Shown one piece after another: positions 26,071 through 34,521 of a stretch of DNA of 46,304 nt. The notes below the pieces were generated by a model, which was not told where the DNA came from, searched no databases, and saw nothing but the letters and a program-made list of their open reading frames with translations. Numbering within the stretch: position 1 is the stretch's first letter; every line of letters starts with the position of its first letter. Source of the DNA: Bacillota bacterium (GTDB lineage: Bacteria > Bacillota > Clostridia > Lachnospirales > Lachnospiraceae). A program made the translations under genes and the position numbers. The stretch spans positions 1 to 46,304 of the forward strand of contig JAEZKA010000005.1 of the NCBI GenBank assembly GCA_023436225.1, written 5' to 3'.

Positions 26071-26874
26071 ATGAAACAGAAGACGGTCATCAGCAGTATG
26101 AGTAATTCTCAGGTGAAGAATCTGGCCTTATTGCAGAAGAAAGCGAAGGAAAGAGAAGAGCAGGGAGTATTTGTAATCGAAGGAATAAAGATGTTCGAGG
26201 AAGCCAAGGATGCTAAGCTTCTTAAGAAGGCTTATGTATCGGAGAGCTTTTATGAAGAGATGTGTCGTGAAGAGCCACAATATTTTAGTGATATGGATTA
26301 TGAGATTTTCACCGACCATATATTCAAAGAGATATCTGAGACAAAGACTCCTCAAGGAATTATGGGCATAGTGGCTATGGCTCGTTATCAGCCAGAAAGT
26401 ATACTGTCGAAGCCGGATGCCTGCTTGCTTTTGTTAGAGGATATCAGAGACCCGGGTAATCTGGGGACAATGATACGAACGGCAGAGGGGGCCGGTGTGA
26501 CTGGAATTATTCTTAGTGATTCATCTGTGGATGTATATAACCCGAAGGTAATCAGGGCGACAATGGGTTCAATATACCGTGTACCCTTTTATCAGGCGAA
26601 AAACTTTTATGATTTTTTAGCTCTCGTAAAAGCCCAGGGAATAGAAATATATGCAGCACATCTTCAGGGAATCCCTTATGATACAGAGGGAAGCTTCCGA
26701 AGCGGATGTGCTTTTCTTATAGGTAATGAAGCGAACGGCTTATCCAATCAGGCATCAGAACTGGCAGATACCTTGATTAGGATCCCAATGGCGGGAAAAG
26801 TTGAATCACTGAATGCTGCAGTAGCAGCGGCGATTCTTATGTATGAAGCTGCTAGACAAAGAAGGAATAAATAG
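26071..26874 (+). CDS. TrmH/SpoU-family rRNA 2'-O-methyltransferase
   Basis: A 267-residue SPOUT-class methyltransferase. The N-terminal substrate-binding domain (MSNSQVKNLALLQKKAKEREEQGVFVIEGIKMF) is followed by the knot domain with LLLEDIRDPGNLGTMIRTAEGAGVTGIIL, FLIGNEANGLS and IRIPMAGKVESLNAAVAAAILMYE, the three SpoU motifs. It most likely methylates a ribose in 23S rRNA; the exact site is not readable. It lies 222 bp after prfA, past the hairpin at 25882, so it probably has its own promoter. A GAGG sequence lies upstream of the ATG. Confidence 0.9.
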   Translation: MKQKTVISSMSNSQVKNLALLQKKAKEREEQGVFVIEGIKMFEEAKDAKLLKKAYVSESFYEEMCREEPQYFSDMDYEIFTDHIFKEISETKTPQGIMGIVAMARYQPESILSKPDACLLLLEDIRDPGNLGTMIRTAEGAGVTGIILSDSSVDVYNPKVIRATMGSIYRVPFYQAKNFYDFLALVKAQGIEIYAAHLQGIPYDTEGSFRSGCAFLIGNEANGLSNQASELADTLIRIPMAGKVESLNAAVAAAILMYEAARQRRNK

Positions 26875-27030
26875 CAATATATGATAAGAAATATGGTTGG
26901 ATAAGGTTTGCAGTCTACTGTTAAAGATAATACAATACTTTTAGCCTGGACGAATATATAGGTACGTGTTGCAGCTGGTTATTGATCATTGCTTAAGATG
27001 GAATATTATATCATAAGGGAGATGTCAGTC

Positions 27031-27792
27031 ATGGCGATTGAGGTTTTTAATCGTGCCGAGAAGAAGTTCTTAATTACGGATGAGGTTTTTCATATGATTA
27101 AGCCTCGTTTAGAAGAGTACATGGCATTAGACGCCTTCAGTAGTAAAGGGGATTATTATTCAATAAGCAATATCTATTATGATACACCGGATCATGCAAT
27201 TATAAGAAAATCGATCGAAAAGCCGATTTATAAGGAGAAGCTGAGGCTTAGGAGCTATGGCATCGTTGGCCCAAGAGACAAGGTATATCTTGAGATTAAG
27301 AAGAAATATAATGGTCAGGTGAATAAGAGGCGTACCGCCATGTATCTGGAGGATGCCTGTCATTACATAGAGGAGCATCAGCGACTTAAGGCGAAAAAGC
27401 CGCTTAGTGAGCAGATACTAAGTGAAGTTGACTATTTTCTTATAAGATATCCTGACATAAGGCCGATGCTTTATATCTCTTATGATAGGATAGCGATGTT
27501 TGGTAAAGAGAATTCAAGCTTTCGAATAACCTTTGATACCAACATTAGGACAAGACGCAATGAGGTGGGATTGGATAGAGGTAATTATGGGGAGCTGCTA
27601 TTGCCTGCCGGAATATGGATTATGGAGGCGAAGATTACCAACACCGCTCCGTTATGGTTTGCAAAACTCTTGTCTGACTATCGCATCTATCCTGCAACCT
27701 TCTCAAAATATGGAGAGGAATATAAAAGAGCCTTACAGCGAAATGAGATCGATCTGTCCATGACTTCGAAGGATAAAAAAATGTGTGTATAG
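27031..27792 (+). CDS. VTC-domain polyphosphate polymerase-like protein
   Basis: A 253-residue protein with a VTC (polyphosphate polymerase) domain. The tunnel-lining basic and acidic motifs are visible: FNRAEKKFLI near the N-terminus, YKEKLRLRSYG, VYLEIKKKYNGQVNKRR, and a C-terminal IMEAKI and FSKYGEEYKRAL. In yeast the VTC domain makes polyphosphate from ATP; the role of bacterial stand-alone forms is open. I start at ATG 27031, with AAGGGAG nine bases upstream, rather than the upstream ATG at 26989. The DUF4956 gene begins 11 bp after the stop, a pairing often seen for these families. Confidence 0.88.
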   Translation: MAIEVFNRAEKKFLITDEVFHMIKPRLEEYMALDAFSSKGDYYSISNIYYDTPDHAIIRKSIEKPIYKEKLRLRSYGIVGPRDKVYLEIKKKYNGQVNKRRTAMYLEDACHYIEEHQRLKAKKPLSEQILSEVDYFLIRYPDIRPMLYISYDRIAMFGKENSSFRITFDTNIRTRRNEVGLDRGNYGELLLPAGIWIMEAKITNTAPLWFAKLLSDYRIYPATFSKYGEEYKRALQRNEIDLSMTSKDKKMCV

Positions 27793-27803
27793 GGGGATTA
27801 CTA

Positions 27804-28517
27804 ATGTCGGGTTCGAAAGTAATGTTTGATACCATATTTGAAGAGCTTTCATTAACCTCAGGCTTGTCAATCAGTCTAGGTAAGGTATTGGTATGTATTG
27901 CAGTAGCAGTTTTACTCGGGGTTATCATCAGTTGGACTTACTTTATTATTACGCCAAGGAAAGAACGATCCGCCAACTTTGTATTAAGCCTAGTTATCTT
28001 ACCGACCATTGTAGCGGTTGTAATTATCCTTATCGGTGGCAATCTTGCAAGAGCATTTTCTATGGCAGGCATATTCACTATCGTAAGATTTCGTAGTATA
28101 CCGGGAGATTCCAAGGACATATCCTTTGTGTTTTTGACTATGGCGGCAGGTCTGTCTGTTGGTCTGGGATATCTGACCTTGGGTGCTGTTGTTATCGTTG
28201 TTGTGGGTGCGGTTATCGTGCTTGTAAATAAGAGCGGTTATGGTATCGGTAAACAGCAGGAAAAGAGACTTCGGATTACAGTTCCGGAGGACATGAATTA
28301 TCAGGGGGTATTTGATGAGATATTTTTAAAGTATACCACCTATGTTCAGCTGCAGAAAGTTAAGACCAGTAATATGGGAACACTGTTCGAACTTTACTAT
28401 GATATTGTCCTGAAATCCGATGAGAATGAGAAGGAAATGATCGATGCCTTAAGGTGCCGCAACGGTAATCTAGGAATTTCACTAGGTGTTAAGGAAATCA
28501 GAGATCAGCAATTATAA
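27804..28517 (+). CDS. DUF4956 membrane protein
   Basis: A 237-residue protein with an N-terminal membrane half (about four helices between residues 25 and 150, including LVCIAVAVLLGVIISWTYFII and LGAVVIVVVGAVIVLV) and a cytoplasmic C-terminal half of mixed alpha/beta character. ARAFSMAGIFTIVRFRSIPGDSKDISFVF is the conserved DUF4956 stretch. Function unknown; the neighbouring VTC gene and family context suggest they act together at the membrane. The ATG at 27804 has AGGGGGA upstream; the frame itself opens earlier at 27783, inside the VTC gene. Confidence 0.88.
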   Translation: MSGSKVMFDTIFEELSLTSGLSISLGKVLVCIAVAVLLGVIISWTYFIITPRKERSANFVLSLVILPTIVAVVIILIGGNLARAFSMAGIFTIVRFRSIPGDSKDISFVFLTMAAGLSVGLGYLTLGAVVIVVVGAVIVLVNKSGYGIGKQQEKRLRITVPEDMNYQGVFDEIFLKYTTYVQLQKVKTSNMGTLFELYYDIVLKSDENEKEMIDALRCRNGNLGISLGVKEIRDQQL

Positions 28518-28547
28518 TTGCTTGTATATTTGTATTCAAAAAATTAC

Positions 28548-28600
28548 AATGGTACCGCAACAAAGGCGTGCGAAAGGCACGACTTTGTTGCGGTACCATT
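28548..28600. repeat. 18-bp perfect hairpin between DUF4956 and NfeD genes
   Basis: AATGGTACCGCAACAAAG (28548-28565) pairs without mismatch with CTTTGTTGCGGTACCATT (28583-28600), capped by CGTGC-gaaag-GCACG. No T-run follows on the plus strand, but an A-run precedes it, so it would look like a terminator on the minus strand, where there is no gene. Confidence 0.88.
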
Positions 28601-28713
28601 TATAAACTCTATTTTTAATTATTAAAATAAAATTAGAAAACGACTCGTTCTATTGTAGAAAGCTACTGAATCGAGTAAAATATAAGAAACAGATATAGAA
28701 AGGGGGAATTTAG

Positions 28714-29154
28714 ATGACCAATTCGATTTTGTGGCTTCTTATTCTCGCAATTTTAATATTTATCGAAATTATCACACTTGGTCTGACTACGATCTGGTTC
28801 GCAGGCGGCGCATTAGTTGCATTCTTAATTTCCCTATTTTATGATAATCTATTATTGGAATTGATTTTATTCCTTGTGGTGTCCATGGTTTTATTGTATT
28901 TTACAAGACCTTTAGTGTTAAAATACTTTAACCCTAAAAGGATTAAGACGAACTATGAAGGAGTTATTGGCAAGGTAGCTCTGGTTACTGTAACGATAAA
29001 TAATATGAATGCTGCGGGGCAGGTTGTTGTTGACGGACAGGAGTGGTCTGCGAAGGCCATGGGAGACGTTGTAATTGAAAAGGGTGAGAAGGTAAAGGTA
29101 CACGGTATTACCGGAGTGAAATTAATTGTAAGTGTGTATAAGGAGGAGCAGTAA
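28714..29154 (+). CDS. NfeD-family membrane protein
   Basis: A 146-residue protein with two or three N-terminal membrane helices (about 3-22, 28-65) and a C-terminal OB-fold NfeD domain (about 80-144: GVIGKVALVTVTINNMNAAGQVVVDGQEWSA). It is the short NfeD form without a ClpP-like protease domain. NfeD proteins are coupled with stomatin-type SPFH proteins. Here the SPFH gene starts one base after the TAA, so the two are translationally linked. RBS AAGGGGG. Confidence 0.92.
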   Translation: MTNSILWLLILAILIFIEIITLGLTTIWFAGGALVAFLISLFYDNLLLELILFLVVSMVLLYFTRPLVLKYFNPKRIKTNYEGVIGKVALVTVTINNMNAAGQVVVDGQEWSAKAMGDVVIEKGEKVKVHGITGVKLIVSVYKEEQ

Positions 29155-29155
29155 G

Positions 29156-30094
29156 ATGGAATTAGGACAAATTTTAGTGATAATACTAGTGGTATTGATA
29201 TTACTTATCCTAGCATCCTGTATCAAGATTGTTCCACAGGCAAACGCATATGTAGTGGAACGTCTCGGAGGATATCAGGCTACATGGGATGTGGGTATCC
29301 ATATTAAGATGCCGCTAATTGATAAAGTAGCAAGGAAGGTTCTATTAAAGGAACAGGTGGTGGATTTTGCACCTCAACCGGTAATCACAAAGGATAATGT
29401 AACGATGAAGATTGATACCGTCGTATTCTTCCAGATTACAGATCCGAAGCTTTATGCCTATGGTGTTGATAATCCGTTGATGGCTATTGAGAATCTAACC
29501 GCAACCACCCTTCGTAACATAATCGGTGATCTTGAATTAGATGAGACCCTTACCTCAAGGGAGATTATCAATACTAAGATGAGAGTGACCCTCGATGTTG
29601 CTACTGATCCGTGGGGTATTAAGGTGACTAGAGTTGAGTTAAAGAATATCATTCCACCTGCAGCCATTCAGGATGCAATGGAGAAGCAGATGAAGGCAGA
29701 GCGTGAGAGAAGAGAGTCTATTCTCATCGCAGAGGGCCAGAAGAAATCGGCTATTCTGGTATCAGAGGGTAGAAAGGAATCAGCAATCCTTGATGCTGAG
29801 GGAGAGAAGCTGGCTGCAATCCTTCGTGCCGAGGCGAAGAAGGAAGCCACTATTCGCGAGGCGGAAGGCCAGGCAGAAGCTACCATAGCTGTTCAGAAGG
29901 CGATGGCGGAGGGCCTTCGCTTCTTGAATGAAGCAGCTCCCAGTAACGCGGTAATTCAGCTGAAAAGTCTAGAGGCTTTTGCAAAGGCTGCCGACGGTAA
30001 GGCTACCAAGATCATCATTCCTTCCGAGATTCAGGGATTGGCAGGTATGGTAAAGGCACTTACTGAAGTTGGGAAAGAGGATACGAACCAATAA
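29156..30094 (+). CDS. SPFH/Band-7 (stomatin-like) membrane protein
   Basis: A 312-residue protein. An N-terminal membrane segment (about 5-28) is followed by the Band 7 domain (about 25-185; VERLGGYQATWDVGIHIKMPLID and the REIINTKMRVTLDVATDPWGIKVTRVE stretch) and a long helical region rich in AEG repeats (EGQKKSAILVSEGRKESAIL ...) typical of oligomer-forming stomatins. It probably scaffolds membrane microdomains with its NfeD partner. I start at ATG 29156 with AGGAGG 9 bases upstream; the frame opens at 29132 inside nfeD. Confidence 0.95.
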   Translation: MELGQILVIILVVLILLILASCIKIVPQANAYVVERLGGYQATWDVGIHIKMPLIDKVARKVLLKEQVVDFAPQPVITKDNVTMKIDTVVFFQITDPKLYAYGVDNPLMAIENLTATTLRNIIGDLELDETLTSREIINTKMRVTLDVATDPWGIKVTRVELKNIIPPAAIQDAMEKQMKAERERRESILIAEGQKKSAILVSEGRKESAILDAEGEKLAAILRAEAKKEATIREAEGQAEATIAVQKAMAEGLRFLNEAAPSNAVIQLKSLEAFAKAADGKATKIIIPSEIQGLAGMVKALTEVGKEDTNQ

Positions 30095-30111
30095 CCGATA
30101 TGATTTAGTAT

Positions 30112-30157
30112 AAAAATGCTACAGTTGGAAGGATAATTTCTGACTGTGGCATTTTTT
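30112..30157 (+). terminator. Intrinsic terminator of the NfeD-SPFH operon
   Basis: AAAAATGCTACAGT / ACTGTGGCATTTTT stem with one wobble pair and a 17-nt loop, ending in six T (30152-30157). Confidence 0.88.
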
Positions 30158-30321
30158 GTATTATAACCATTAGTTAAATTGCATAAAAGAAAGTGTTTAG
30201 ATTAAGAAAAAATTAAGATTTTACCGCTTGATTATGTAATGGTAATGAGCTATTATAAACCTGATTTATAAGTTGCTAGTTCTGTGTTGAGTTTGCACTA
30301 ATCTGCGATAATGGAGGCTCT

Positions 30322-32202
30322 ATGAAAAGGTTAAAAGAAATAATCGCATCCCCTTACTTTGTTACCTTCTTATTTGTGTTTAAGATGATGGTCTACTATT
30401 CTCTGATTAAAGTAAATCGCATGGAGATAGTTTTGATCGTATTGAGTCTGATTGTATGGGCTGCAATTTATATATGTTTTGGAAGAAGTGGGTTGAAACG
30501 TAAAACAGGTATATTCATAACAGTATACTTCCTGCTGAGTCTGCTGATGTTTGCGGATACAATGTATTATAATTATTATAATCAGACAGTGTCCATTCGA
30601 CAGCTATGGCAAGCGAAGAGCGTCACAGCTGTTCCGAAAAGCTTTATTGCTACGATGATACCGGCGAGCTTTTTGTTGTTTTTGGATATCCCCTTTGCTT
30701 ATTACAGCTTTAAGAAATATGCCACGAAGGAAATTCTTCAAAAGATTTATCCTTGGAGGAAATTCAAATATATTATATATGTATTAACAGCTCTGATTAT
30801 TACTCTGATTGTTAATCCTTTTCGTTCAGCGGCGATTGAACGTGTAAACAGTATGGAATTCTTCACAAGCCATGTAACCGATATCTATGAAACTATTTCT
30901 GATAACCTGGCTCAGGAGGAGATGGAGCAGGAGGAGATACTTGAGGTATTAGAGAAGGTATCACCGGAGACCAAGCTTCCTAAGTATCACGGAATTGGAG
31001 AGGGAAAGAATCTGATCGTAATTCAATTAGAAGCGGTTCAGGATTTCGTCATTGGAGCGGAGTACAATGGTCAGGAGATTACACCAAACCTGAACCGTCT
31101 CGTGGAAGGGAATACCCTATACTTTGACCACTATTATACCAATACAGGTAAGGGTAATACAGCGGATGCCGAATTCTCCAGTATGAACAGTCTGTATCCA
31201 GTTGATGACGGCGAGAGCTACCGTTTGTTTCAGGATAATACCTTTCACGGGTTACCCTGGCTGATGCGTGAGCAGGGATATGGTGCCTTTGCAATTCATG
31301 GCTTTGAGGGAACCTTCTGGAACAGAGAGAGTGCTTATCCCAATCAGGGCTTTCAGGACTTTTACAGTATGGAGGATTTGGAGCAGGATGAACGGATCGG
31401 TATGGGCATCTCGGATAAGTCGATGTTTCGTCAGCTGGTAGATATTCTTCAGCAGAAAACAACACCGTTTTTTACCTTTGCAATTACGCTATCCAATCAC
31501 CATCCCTTTGACATTGACGACCAATATCGTACCATGACACTAAAGCCGGAGGATGAAGAGACAAAGTTTGGTGACTACCTGCAATCGGTACATTATACGG
31601 ATGAAGCGATTGGACAGCTGATTTCTGATCTTAAGGCAGCAGGGCTTTATGAGAACACAGTGATTGCTCTCTACGGTGATCATCACGGTCTGAACTGTGG
31701 AATGGAAGAGGTAACGGAGCAGATGAATGCTTTTATCGGAAGAACCTATGATTACGATGAGATGCTGAATGTACCTATGATGATCCATGTCCCGGGTAGT
31801 GGGGTAAAGCAGACCATTACAACGACTGGTGGACAGGTAGACTTCATGCCAACCATTGCTAATGTCATGGGCTTAACATTGGATGAGACCTTTACGGTAG
31901 GTCAGGATTTATCCAATGCAACAGATGGGTTTGTTGCATTCACTACCTATCTTTTTGAAGGCTCCTTTGCAACCAATGATATTATCTTCGAAATCTCGAG
32001 GGAGGGGATCTTTGAGGGCAGTCGTGCTTGGAGGATAGGAACCAACGAGGTTGTGGACGCAGCACAGTATAGAGCGGAATATGATAAGGCCATTCTTCTT
32101 AAGACGACCTCGAAGGAGATTCTGGAACAGAATTTGATCGCAGAGTTTATTACGCGCGATGCACCGTCTGTAACACCTGTTCAAGAGGAGAACAATAATT
32201 AA
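30322..32202 (+). CDS. LTA synthase family sulfatase (membrane phosphoglycerol transferase-like)
   Basis: A 626-residue membrane enzyme. About five N-terminal helices (residues 10-175) are followed by an extracellular sulfatase-fold domain. Residues matching the LtaS active site are Glu237 (VIQLEAVQ), nucleophile Thr280 (TGKGNTADAEF), and Asp453/His454 (LYGDHHGL). By family it would transfer glycerol-phosphate from phosphatidylglycerol to make lipoteichoic-acid-like polymers; the exact acceptor and polymer are uncertain, as clostridial homologues vary. It has a GGAGG site and is monocistronic, with a terminator 46 bp after the stop. Confidence 0.92.
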   Translation: MKRLKEIIASPYFVTFLFVFKMMVYYSLIKVNRMEIVLIVLSLIVWAAIYICFGRSGLKRKTGIFITVYFLLSLLMFADTMYYNYYNQTVSIRQLWQAKSVTAVPKSFIATMIPASFLLFLDIPFAYYSFKKYATKEILQKIYPWRKFKYIIYVLTALIITLIVNPFRSAAIERVNSMEFFTSHVTDIYETISDNLAQEEMEQEEILEVLEKVSPETKLPKYHGIGEGKNLIVIQLEAVQDFVIGAEYNGQEITPNLNRLVEGNTLYFDHYYTNTGKGNTADAEFSSMNSLYPVDDGESYRLFQDNTFHGLPWLMREQGYGAFAIHGFEGTFWNRESAYPNQGFQDFYSMEDLEQDERIGMGISDKSMFRQLVDILQQKTTPFFTFAITLSNHHPFDIDDQYRTMTLKPEDEETKFGDYLQSVHYTDEAIGQLISDLKAAGLYENTVIALYGDHHGLNCGMEEVTEQMNAFIGRTYDYDEMLNVPMMIHVPGSGVKQTITTTGGQVDFMPTIANVMGLTLDETFTVGQDLSNATDGFVAFTTYLFEGSFATNDIIFEISREGIFEGSRAWRIGTNEVVDAAQYRAEYDKAILLKTTSKEILEQNLIAEFITRDAPSVTPVQEENNN

Positions 32203-32247
32203 GAAAAATAAAGTAGTACGAAATCAATGATCAGACAAGAATGTAGT

Positions 32248-32290
32248 AAGCTGTCATAGAATGAAAGAAATTTCATTCGTGGCAGCTTTT
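32248..32290 (+). terminator. Intrinsic terminator of the LTA synthase-like gene
   Basis: AAGCTG (32248-32253) / CAGCTT (32283-32288) outer stem and GAATGAAA (32259-32266) / TTTCATTC (32271-32278) inner stem with a gaaa tetraloop, followed by a short T-run. Confidence 0.88.
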
Positions 32291-32297
32291 ATCATTC

Positions 32298-32405
32298 ATG
32301 ACAATAGAGGTTTGCAAAGTGTACCTTCTATCGTTTGCGCGTAAGCAAATGCAACAAAGTGAACAAACAATAGAAGGTTCGTAAAGCATTTTCTGACAAG
32401 TGAAT
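32298..32405. repeat. Dispersed intergenic repeat, copy A
   Basis: It starts ATGACAATAGAGGTTTGC, seven bases after a terminator T-run. It shares ATGACAATAGA, GCAA-G-GTG-CTTCT and downstream GTAAG with copy C, and CAAAG-GT-CTTCTATCGTTT and AAGTGAAT with copy B. It carries an internal inverted repeat CCTTCTATCGTTTG (32324-32337) / CAAACAATAGAAGG (32364-32377) with one mismatch. No reading frame. Borders are approximate. Confidence 0.65.
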
Positions 32406-32589
32406 AGATTTATCACTGCATTATTACAATAATAGTAGTATACAGAGAGTGCTTTCTCTTGTTTGCTTCTGGATTAGTGTATTTTCAAATAGGGGTATTA
32501 CTTTAGCTTTATTACTTATAGATATACAGGAAATCCGACGCCTTTGACCCAATACATTTTGTAGAATTCATATAAAATTATTATTTTCC

Positions 32590-32618
32590 TTGACAAATTC
32601 ATAAAACTATCATAATGT
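32590..32618 (+). promoter_or_regulatory. Candidate SigA promoter of argF
   Basis: Perfect TTGACA (32590-32595), 17-nt spacer, TAATGT (32613-32618). TGTATAAATACA (32616-32627) overlaps the -10 and resembles half of an ArgR/AhrC operator (ARG box), though it is shorter than the consensus. The leader is about 118 nt. Confidence 0.5.
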
Positions 32619-32743
32619 ATAAATACACATATATGAGGTATAAATATAAATTTTACCTTTAGGTACTTATCAAGATAAGTAAGGCAGAGAGAACAGCCTA
32701 CTAAATTTTGCAGCTGTCCAGAGGCAGCGGATGGGAGGATATT

Positions 32744-33682
32744 ATGAATTTAAAGGGACGCAGTTTATTAACCTTGAAGGATTTTACACCGGAGGAGATT
32801 GAATTTCTCATTGATTTGGCAGCAGAGTTAAAAGAGAAGAAGAAGAAGGGAATCACCGGTAACAGTCTGAAGGGCAAGAATATCGCTATGATATTTGAGA
32901 AGCCCTCTACCCGGACTCGTTGCGCTTTTACGGTAGGATGTGTGGATGAAGGTGGATATCCAGAGTATTTAGGGAAGAATGATATACAATTAGGTCATAA
33001 GGAGAGCATAGAGGATACGGCCAGGGTACTTGGAAGAATGTTTGACGGTATTGAATACCGTGGCTTTGCCCAGGAGACAGTGGAGAAGCTTGCAAAATAC
33101 AGCGGCGTACCGGTATGGAACGGCTTGACCGATGTGGATCATCCTACGCAAATTCTTGCAGACTTCTTGACTTTAAAGGAGCAGTTTGGTAAGCTTAAAG
33201 GATTAAAGCTGGTCTTTGTTGGCGATGGTCGAAACAATATGGCGAATGCGCTAATGATCGGCGCTTCTAAGATGGGCATAGATTTTACGATACTGGCTCC
33301 TAAGGATTTGTGGCCGGAGAAGGATCTGGTGTCCGTTTGTGAGGTATATGCTAAGTCCTCTGACAGTAAGATAGTTATCTCGGATGAGCTCTGTGAAGTG
33401 GAAGGTGCAGATGCAATTTATACCGATGTATGGTGCTCAATGGGTGAGGAAGATAAAGAGGTAGAACGTGTTAAGCTTTTAAAGCCCTATCAGGTAAATG
33501 ATGCTTTATTTACTCTTACAAAAAAGAAAAATACCATTTTACTTCATTGTCTGCCTGCCGTTAAGGGCAAGGAGGTCACCGAGGAGTTGTTTGAGCGTCA
33601 TGCTGATGTAGTATTTGACGAAGCGGAGAACCGTATGCATACCATCAAGGCAGTAATGGTCGCTACGATAGGAAATATATAA
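32744..33682 (+). CDS. argF: Ornithine carbamoyltransferase
   Basis: A 312-residue enzyme making citrulline from ornithine and carbamoyl phosphate. The carbamoyl-phosphate loop STRTR is at residues 55-59, then DHPTQ, and the ornithine-side HCLP motif (LLHCLPAVKG) near residue 269. I start at ATG 32744 with GGGAGG upstream, not the frame opening at 32708. No other arg genes are adjacent, so it could be anabolic (argF) or catabolic (arcB); an arginine deiminase cluster is not seen, which favours the biosynthetic reading. Confidence 0.93.
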   Translation: MNLKGRSLLTLKDFTPEEIEFLIDLAAELKEKKKKGITGNSLKGKNIAMIFEKPSTRTRCAFTVGCVDEGGYPEYLGKNDIQLGHKESIEDTARVLGRMFDGIEYRGFAQETVEKLAKYSGVPVWNGLTDVDHPTQILADFLTLKEQFGKLKGLKLVFVGDGRNNMANALMIGASKMGIDFTILAPKDLWPEKDLVSVCEVYAKSSDSKIVISDELCEVEGADAIYTDVWCSMGEEDKEVERVKLLKPYQVNDALFTLTKKKNTILLHCLPAVKGKEVTEELFERHADVVFDEAENRMHTIKAVMVATIGNI

Positions 33683-33723
33683 GCTCGGCATTAACATATG
33701 CTAGCTGAAGTTATGAGAAAGGC

Positions 33724-34032
33724 ATGGTTAATAACATGAACAAATTCAAGAAGCAATTAGAGAAATTCTCATCTGGGAACAATAAGATTAATATACTTGA
33801 TCTGATTAATACTATTGTAGGAATTGCTCTGATTGTTTCTCTGATACTGATCTTTCAGAATCCTACGAACCGCTATGCTATTTTGGCTGCATGTATATCC
33901 GGTGGACTTGTAAATATATTAAACGGAGTGAAGCTGACAAGGAGCCCGAAGAGTAAGACGACGGGCTTCACCTTTATCATGATGGGAGTTATAGTCATAG
34001 GGCTTGGCTTTATTATTATGGAAATGGTATAA
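33724..34032 (+). CDS. Small membrane protein of unknown function
   Basis: A 102-residue protein that I do not recognise. After a basic N-terminus (KFKKQLEKF) come three hydrophobic segments: about 28-45 (TIVGIALIVSLILIFQNP), 48-66 and 82-102, with a basic loop TRSPKSKTTG between. AAAGG lies one base before the ATG at 33724 and 13 bases before a second ATG at 33736 (MNKFKKQ), so the start is uncertain. It lies 41 bp after argF on the same strand. Reading-frame quality and codon use match neighbours, so I believe it is real. Confidence 0.65.
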   Translation: MVNNMNKFKKQLEKFSSGNNKINILDLINTIVGIALIVSLILIFQNPTNRYAILAACISGGLVNILNGVKLTRSPKSKTTGFTFIMMGVIVIGLGFIIMEMV

Positions 34033-34121
34033 TCGATTAGGGTGTTTATTAATGATGCCAATACAGTTGAAGGGCTTTCGACACCTTAATTATATTTGAT
34101 GTATGGTATGGAGGATATAAT

Positions 34122-34463
34122 ATGTATCAGGATAAGGTGGTTTTATGCGCGAGCAGTGCATATGAGAAGAAGTTCTGGCTTAATGAGGATTTTCAGGCAT
34201 TGCCAGAACAGATAAAGCAAGAGCTTAAGATAATGTGCGTACTGTTTACCGAAGACATCGGAGGAATTTTATCTCTGGAGTTTGAAGAGGATGGTACGCT
34301 TATCATGCGAGTTGATTCGGAAGAAAGTGATTATCTCTATGACGAGATAGGTAGTGTCTTAAAGATTAAACAGCTACAAAGAGAGAAAGCAGAGCTACTG
34401 GAGGCATTAGAACTTTATTATAAGGTGTTCTTTCTCGGAGAGAATGCTTCTGATCTGTTATAG
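34122..34463 (+). CDS. DUF6145-like small protein
   Basis: A 113-residue soluble protein. MYQDKVVLCASSAYEKKFWLNEDF, QIKQELKIMCVLFTEDIGGILSLEFEEDG and the helical REKAELLEALELYYKVFF resemble, from memory, a family annotated as DUF6145 in Lachnospiraceae. Function unknown. GGAGG precedes the ATG. It lies just upstream of coaX on the same strand, with 58 bp between. Confidence 0.7.
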   Translation: MYQDKVVLCASSAYEKKFWLNEDFQALPEQIKQELKIMCVLFTEDIGGILSLEFEEDGTLIMRVDSEESDYLYDEIGSVLKIKQLQREKAELLEALELYYKVFFLGENASDLL

Positions 34464-34521
34464 ACACTTCTTGTGATGATGCTTTATTACACCTTATAAA
34501 TGTGTTCAGGAGGATTTGATT

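Noticed and set aside
27783..27803. Upstream start of the DUF4956 gene inside the VTC gene
   Set aside because: The extra residues are not conserved-looking, and the AGGGGGA site belongs to the ATG at 27804.
28548..28600. T-box riboswitch suggested by TGGTACCGC in the hairpin
   Set aside because: Only 30 bp separate it from the preceding gene, so there is no stem I or specifier loop, and the downstream gene (NfeD) is not an amino-acid gene.
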